From positions 1-44,824 of the forward strand of contig CALIIP010000017.1 of the NCBI GenBank assembly GCA_938018045.1: a stretch of DNA of 44,824 nucleotides, written 5' to 3'. Source of the DNA: an uncultured Flavobacteriaceae bacterium (lineage in GTDB: Bacteria; Bacteroidota; Bacteroidia; Flavobacteriales; Flavobacteriaceae). How positions within the stretch are numbered: the first letter of the stretch is position 1; every line of letters starts with the position of its first letter. Positions 41,386 through 44,824 of the stretch are shown piece after piece. Below the pieces are notes generated by a model. That model saw only the letters and a program-made list of their open reading frames with translations. It made no database searches and was not told the origin of the DNA. The translations under genes and the position numbers were made by a program.

Positions 41386-41387
41386 AG

Positions 41388-42023
41388 ATGACAAACGAAA
41401 CAAATCATATAAAAACAAAACTTTTCTTTATTGATGCTTTAAAAAAAGTTACAATCGATGACAAAAGAAAAGAATTGTTAGTTTCTATTGCTGAATTTAT
41501 TGCATCAGAAATAAAAAAATTAAACACTGTAAACCTTAATTTTATTTGCACACATAACTCTCGTAGAAGCCAATTATCTCAAGTTTGGGCACATTATGCG
41601 ATTGAGTTTTATAAATTAAAAGGTATTGAAAGTTTTTCTGGAGGAACAGAAACAACAGCATTTCATGGAAATACAGTGAAAACACTTCAAGAAGTTGGGT
41701 TTGAGTTTAAACTAAATGAAATTTCACATACAAATCCTGTGTATGAAATTACTTTTGATGGAGTTAATCAACCAATTATTGGTTTTTCAAAAATTTATGA
41801 TGATAATAGTACTAAAAAACCATTTATTGCTATCACTACCTGTTCATCTGCAAATGAAAATTGTCCTTTTATTCCTGAAGCTTTGCAACGTTTTCATGTT
41901 GGTTATATAGATCCTAAATCATCTGACAATACAGTTAATATGTCAAAAAAATATTTGGAAACCAACCAAATAATTGCATCAGAAATGAATTTTCTGTTTC
42001 AACATATCAGTAAAATAATATAA
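41388..42023 (+). CDS. Arsenate reductase-like low-molecular-weight protein-tyrosine phosphatase
   Basis: A 211-residue cytosolic protein with an LMW-phosphatase fold. The P-loop is Cys54-THNSR-Arg60 (CX5R) in FICTHNSRRSQLSQVWAHY. Like thioredoxin-linked arsenate reductases it has two later cysteines seven residues apart (Cys152 and Cys159 in TTCSSANENCPFIPEA) and the general-acid Asp in YIDPKSSD. The ~45-residue N-terminal helical region and an insert before Cys152 make it longer than ArsC (~130 aa). No arsR or arsenite pump is nearby, so arsenate need not be its substrate. It starts an apparent operon with DUF2752, CCC-motif and DUF2752 membrane proteins (gaps 30, 12 and 29 bases). Confidence 0.85.
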   Translation: MTNETNHIKTKLFFIDALKKVTIDDKRKELLVSIAEFIASEIKKLNTVNLNFICTHNSRRSQLSQVWAHYAIEFYKLKGIESFSGGTETTAFHGNTVKTLQEVGFEFKLNEISHTNPVYEITFDGVNQPIIGFSKIYDDNSTKKPFIAITTCSSANENCPFIPEALQRFHVGYIDPKSSDNTVNMSKKYLETNQIIASEMNFLFQHISKII

Positions 42024-42053
42024 TTCCTTATTTTCGTAATCATATATTACGCT

Positions 42054-42347
42054 ATGGACATTGTTCAATTTTTAGAAGAGAATATGCTTTCTTGCTCTTG
42101 GAAACAAGGTTTTGGTATAGATTGTATGGGTTGCGGAATGCAACGCTCAATTATTCATCTTTTTAAAGGCGAATTTGTTGAGGCTTTTAAAATGTATCCA
42201 GCAATTTATACACTTATTATTATGTTTGTTTTTCTTGGGTTTCATTTAAAATTTGATTTCAATAAAGGAGGGAAAATACTTATTTATTTATTCAGTATTA
42301 ATACACTAATTATATTAACAAACTTTATATTAAAAATTACTCACTAA
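42054..42347 (+). CDS. DUF2752 membrane protein (first copy)
   Basis: A 97-residue membrane protein. The DUF2752 signature is CMGCGMQRSIIHLFKGEFVEAF at ~27-48: a CxGCGxxR motif before an amphipathic helix, then two hydrophobic helices (AIYTLIIMFVFLGFHL and GGKILIYLFSINTLIILTNFIL). Another Cys lies just before it (LSCSWKQGF). The cysteines suggest metal, haem or lipid binding, or a disulfide, but nothing is established. It lies between the phosphatase-like gene and the CCC-motif gene in a tight run, with a second DUF2752 gene downstream. Confidence 0.88.
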   Translation: MDIVQFLEENMLSCSWKQGFGIDCMGCGMQRSIIHLFKGEFVEAFKMYPAIYTLIIMFVFLGFHLKFDFNKGGKILIYLFSINTLIILTNFILKITH

Positions 42348-42359
42348 ACTTAATTGAAA

Positions 42360-42689
42360 ATGGAAAAACAAAAATTACCAAATGCCAGTACATCCCTTGT
42401 CATGGGAATATTATCAATTGTAACTGCTTGTTGCTGCTACGGAATTCCAGGTCTTATCTTCGGATTTATTGGACTGAATATGGCAAAGAAAGCAAAGGCT
42501 GTTCATGATGAAAACCCTGAGCAATACCAAGGTATTGGGAATGTTAATGCTGGAAGAATTACATCAATTATTGGTATAGTTCTTGGAGTTATATTCTTAA
42601 TTATTCTTATTTACCTTGTTGCAACTGGTAAATTTACAGAAATGATTGAGCAACAACAGCAAATGATTGAGCAAATGCAAAATCAATAA
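42360..42689 (+). CDS. CCC-motif membrane protein
   Basis: A 109-residue protein with two membrane helices joined by a short basic loop. Helix 1 holds three consecutive cysteines (IVTACCCYGIPGLIFGFIG). The loop is NMAKKAKAVHDENPEQY. Helix 2 is ITSIIGIVLGVIFLIILIY. A Gln-rich tail ends the protein (IEQQQQMIEQMQNQ). The Cys-Cys...Pro-Gly helix plus loop plus second helix is reminiscent of CD225/dispanin (IFITM-like) and DUF4190 proteins; that likeness is from pattern only. ATG 42360 is preferred to TTG 42354. It lies 12 bases after the first DUF2752 gene and 29 before the second. Confidence 0.88.
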   Translation: MEKQKLPNASTSLVMGILSIVTACCCYGIPGLIFGFIGLNMAKKAKAVHDENPEQYQGIGNVNAGRITSIIGIVLGVIFLIILIYLVATGKFTEMIEQQQQMIEQMQNQ

Positions 42690-42718
42690 AAATCAACAAG
42701 AAAATTAAATATTTAGGA

Positions 42719-43087
42719 TTGCTATTTGTCGGAATGACAATAGCAATCCTTTATTTTTATTTTAATCCTAGTTCAGCATTTTTTCCAAAATGCCCTTTAT
42801 ACATCACTACTGGAATATATTGTCCTGGTTGTGGAAGTCAACGCGCATTTCATGACTTACTACACTTTGATTTAAATGGGGTTATCGGTCATAACATCTT
42901 GTTTCTTTTCGGACTTGTTGTGTTGATTTATCAATTAACAATCAACACTTTAAATGCGTTTTTTAACAAGAATATTAAAAGTATTTTATACCATAAAAAA
43001 ACACCATTAGTACTATTAGTGTTTATTATTATTTTTTGGGTTTTAAGAAATATTCCTGTCTATCCTTTTACGTTTTTGACGCCTTAA
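42719..43087 (+). CDS. DUF2752 membrane protein (second copy)
   Basis: A DUF2752 protein of ~117-122 residues with signature CPGCGSQRAFHDLLHFDLNG and three hydrophobic segments: the N-terminal helix (AILYFYFNPSS), ILFLFGLVVLIYQLTI, and the C-terminal VLLVFIIIFWVLRNIPV. The start is uncertain: TTG 42719 or ATG 42734 are the ordinary candidates. The frame stays open upstream with a very start-like basic stretch (KINKKIKYLGL) preceded only by ATA, ATC or ATT. A longer N-terminus from a rare start codon, or a lost ATG, is therefore possible. Last gene of the apparent operon; it converges on the CDP-alcohol gene. Confidence 0.85.
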   Translation: MLFVGMTIAILYFYFNPSSAFFPKCPLYITTGIYCPGCGSQRAFHDLLHFDLNGVIGHNILFLFGLVVLIYQLTINTLNAFFNKNIKSILYHKKTPLVLLVFIIIFWVLRNIPVYPFTFLTP

Positions 43088-43111
43088 TAATTATACGCAC
43101 TGTTCTGAGGT

Positions 43112-43132
43112 TTTTTTTGTTTAAAAAAACAA
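43112..43132. terminator. Possible T/A-rich bidirectional terminator
   Basis: GTTTTTTTTGTTTAAAAAAAC between the second DUF2752 stop and the end of the CDP-alcohol gene can form an A-T hairpin with T-runs on either strand. The stem is weak. Confidence 0.3.
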
Positions 43133-43885
43133 CTTACGCATACCTACAAAAACAAAAACCATAACTGTATATATTAAAAAGAAAGGTAGGATAAAAGCCT
43201 TTAAACCCATTACAAGCATAACAGAAATAATCAATAATTGAAATCCTAAGCCAAACGTTGATATACCTGTCATAAAAAGATTAGGCAGTATTTTTCCTTT
43301 ATCAGCATTACTATCAAGAGTATAAATGATTTTATCAAAAATACCATAAAGAAGCTTATACAAACCAAAAAGGATATTTACATTCTTTTGTTTTTCGCCT
43401 TCTAATGCTATTGGTGTTTTGTTTTCAAAAACTCGGCTCGTAGTATCTCCATCAAATTTATTTCTTAGAATTACATAATAGTAGTTGTACAATGTACCTT
43501 GTAATTGTAAACCCAAAAATGCAAAAAAGCATATCCAAATACTCGTATTTGTAATATACCATATAGAAATAAACAATAATGCATTTAATAATATGTCAGC
43601 TACAGAATCTAGATAGCGACCTGTATAAGATGGTTTTGCTTTTACACGCGCTAATTCACCATCTGCAGCATCTAGAATAGACTTTAGAATTAAAAAAAAT
43701 GCAGCAAGCAAATAATATTCTTGTAGAATATAATAAATAGCAATTAAGCCTGAAATTATAAAACTAATTGTAACGTGTATAGGAGTGAAAGAGGTGTTCT
43801 TTAATGAGTTTGCAATAATTCTAGCTACTGGCCTCCCATAATCAGAAAGGTCAATAAATTTATGCTGTTTTGGCAATTTGGACAT
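43121..43885 (-). CDS. CDP-alcohol phosphatidyltransferase family protein
   Basis: A 254-residue inner-membrane enzyme that transfers a phosphatidyl (or similar phospho-alcohol) group from a CDP-linked donor. The family signature DGx2ARx8Gx3Dx3D is complete: Asp75-Gly76, Ala79-Arg80, Gly89, Asp93, Asp97 (ADGELARVKAKPSYTGRYLD, then SVAD). About six hydrophobic helices surround it. The acceptor alcohol (glycerol-P, inositol-P, serine, choline) cannot be told from the sequence. No consensus promoter was found in the 141 bases upstream. Confidence 0.92.
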   Translation of the reverse strand: MSKLPKQHKFIDLSDYGRPVARIIANSLKNTSFTPIHVTISFIISGLIAIYYILQEYYLLAAFFLILKSILDAADGELARVKAKPSYTGRYLDSVADILLNALLFISIWYITNTSIWICFFAFLGLQLQGTLYNYYYVILRNKFDGDTTSRVFENKTPIALEGEKQKNVNILFGLYKLLYGIFDKIIYTLDSNADKGKILPNLFMTGISTFGLGFQLLIISVMLVMGLKAFILPFFLIYTVMVFVFVGMRKLFF

Positions 43886-44026
43886 TTAATTTCATCGTGT
43901 AATGTATTGTGGAATATACCTAATTACTTTTTTGTAAAAATACAGTTAAATTATAGCTTAAGAACTGATTAGACTTAGTAATTATTTGCGCTATTGTCGT
44001 CAAATTGATTTTTTTTCATTATAAAT

Positions 44027-44824
44027 TTATACTTTTCTCTTTTTTGCCTTCAATTTTTTCAAACCTTCTTTTGATAAAAATTTAGTATAAACTCCACCTT
44101 TAATACTGTTTACATCAAATTCTATGATAAATGCATGTTTATCTATAGTGTCAATCAAACTATACGTTCTTCTAATATCAATTCTATTAATTACTGTATG
44201 AATGATCTCTTTTTCGGTTTGTACTCCTCTTTTCCCAAAACCTCCAGATGCCTTGTATAATGTAGTTCCTGTACCAACAATATCAATGAGACCAGTATTT
44301 ATTTCTGATGATTTTTGTGAAACAATCATTAAACCGACATAATCTTCAAACCCTTCAATCATAAGGTCAATAACCTTTGCCGTAACTATAAATGTTAAGA
44401 TTGAATACATTGCAACTTCTATAGATAATAGTATTGCAGTTGCTAAGAATAAAATAGCATTAAAAAACAATATAACTTTTCCTATACTTATGCCTAATCT
44501 ATCATGTATAACAATACCTAATATTTCAGAACCGTCTAAAACAGCACCATTTTTTATGGTTAGTCCAATTCCTGCACCTAAGAAGAGACCTCCAAAAATT
44601 GCAATTAGAAGTTTGTCATCAGTAATTGAATTGAAGTTTTCAAAATGAATGATTACTGCTAATAAAATGATAGAAATCACAGATTTAATAAATATTCTTT
44701 TGGTAAGATTAAACCAAGCCAAAACAAGAAAAGGAATACTTACAATTAAAAGAAAATAGGAGACTTCAAAATGAAAAATTTCACTTAGTAATATTGCAAT
44801 ACCAGTTACTCCTCCATCTAAAAA
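44027..44824 (-). CDS. YitT family membrane protein with DUF2179 domain (partial)
   Basis: The frame runs off the right end of the window, so the N-terminus is missing. 265 residues are visible, starting with FLDGGVTGIAILLSEIFHFE, the typical first YitT segment. An apparent start at 44722 is an internal TTG codon and not the real start. Several membrane helices follow (LIAIFGGLFLGAGIGLTIKNGAVLDGSE... ILFLATAILLSIEVAMY), then a soluble C-terminal DUF2179 domain from ~165 (IVGTGTTLYKASGGFGKRGV, DIRRTYSLIDTIDKHAFIIEFD). Function is unknown; the family is thought to be transporters or regulators of the membrane. The basic tail KAKKRKV ends it. Confidence 0.9.
   Translation of the reverse strand, partial: FLDGGVTGIAILLSEIFHFEVSYFLLIVSIPFLVLAWFNLTKRIFIKSVISIILLAVIIHFENFNSITDDKLLIAIFGGLFLGAGIGLTIKNGAVLDGSEILGIVIHDRLGISIGKVILFFNAILFLATAILLSIEVAMYSILTFIVTAKVIDLMIEGFEDYVGLMIVSQKSSEINTGLIDIVGTGTTLYKASGGFGKRGVQTEKEIIHTVINRIDIRRTYSLIDTIDKHAFIIEFDVNSIKGGVYTKFLSKEGLKKLKAKKRKV

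Noticed and set aside
1..44824. CRISPR arrays, tRNA or rRNA genes, insertion sequences, prophage genes, defence systems
   Set aside because: None seen: no regularly spaced repeats, cloverleaf sequences, transposases, integrases or phage structural genes in the window.

Overview
The window looks like chromosomal DNA of a marine or environmental member of the Flavobacteriaceae (Bacteroidota). Evidence: AT-rich DNA; two secreted proteins with type IX secretion C-terminal sorting domains; families largely restricted to Bacteroidota (DUF6090, CCC-motif membrane protein, DUF4268); a LytS/LytTR two-component pair with a propeller sensor; and the Bacteroidota promoter element TAnnTTTG, found as an exact match just upstream of at least fourteen genes. 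There is no sign of a plasmid, prophage, insertion sequence, CRISPR array or RNA gene. It reads as ordinary core and shell genome with short intergenic gaps.

Layout. 1-7.2 kb: DUF6090 membrane protein, LysE exporter, secreted spondin-domain protein, pyrD, pheT, a small lipoprotein and a very charged secreted protein. 7.2-22.6 kb: SDR oxidoreductase, recG, an RsmB-type rRNA methyltransferase, a secreted endonuclease I, purL, two tandem AMP-forming acyl-CoA ligases, and dnaX. 22.6-28.2 kb: Na+/H+ antiporter divergent from a USP / SulP-transporter / DUF4268 operon. 28.2-31.7 kb: DUF4870 protein, an mnmE / 49-aa basic protein / rlmF operon, and a DUF1573 protein. 31.7-38.7 kb: membrane-anchored LuxR-type regulator, group III truncated haemoglobin, a sensor kinase / LytTR regulator / alginate lyase-family lipoprotein operon, and a lipoprotein that looks like a catalytically dead clan-CD peptidase. 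38.9-44.8 kb: cysteine desulfurase, lipoprotein, Smr protein, an operon of arsenate-reductase-like phosphatase with three small membrane proteins (DUF2752, CCC-motif, DUF2752), a CDP-alcohol phosphatidyltransferase, and a YitT protein cut by the window end.

How the genes fit together. Housekeeping functions dominate: pyrimidine and purine synthesis, translation fidelity and RNA modification (pheT, mnmE, rlmF, the RsmB-like enzyme), and DNA replication/repair (dnaX, recG). Around them sit surface and sensory functions. The best candidates for undescribed biology are the DUF2752/CCC/DUF2752 cassette, the inactive peptidase-like lipoprotein, the two-component system co-transcribed with a polysaccharide lyase, and the extra C-terminal domain on the SulP transporter. 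Most convergent gene pairs abut or overlap with no room for terminators, and REP-like imperfect palindromes lie in three of the longer gaps.
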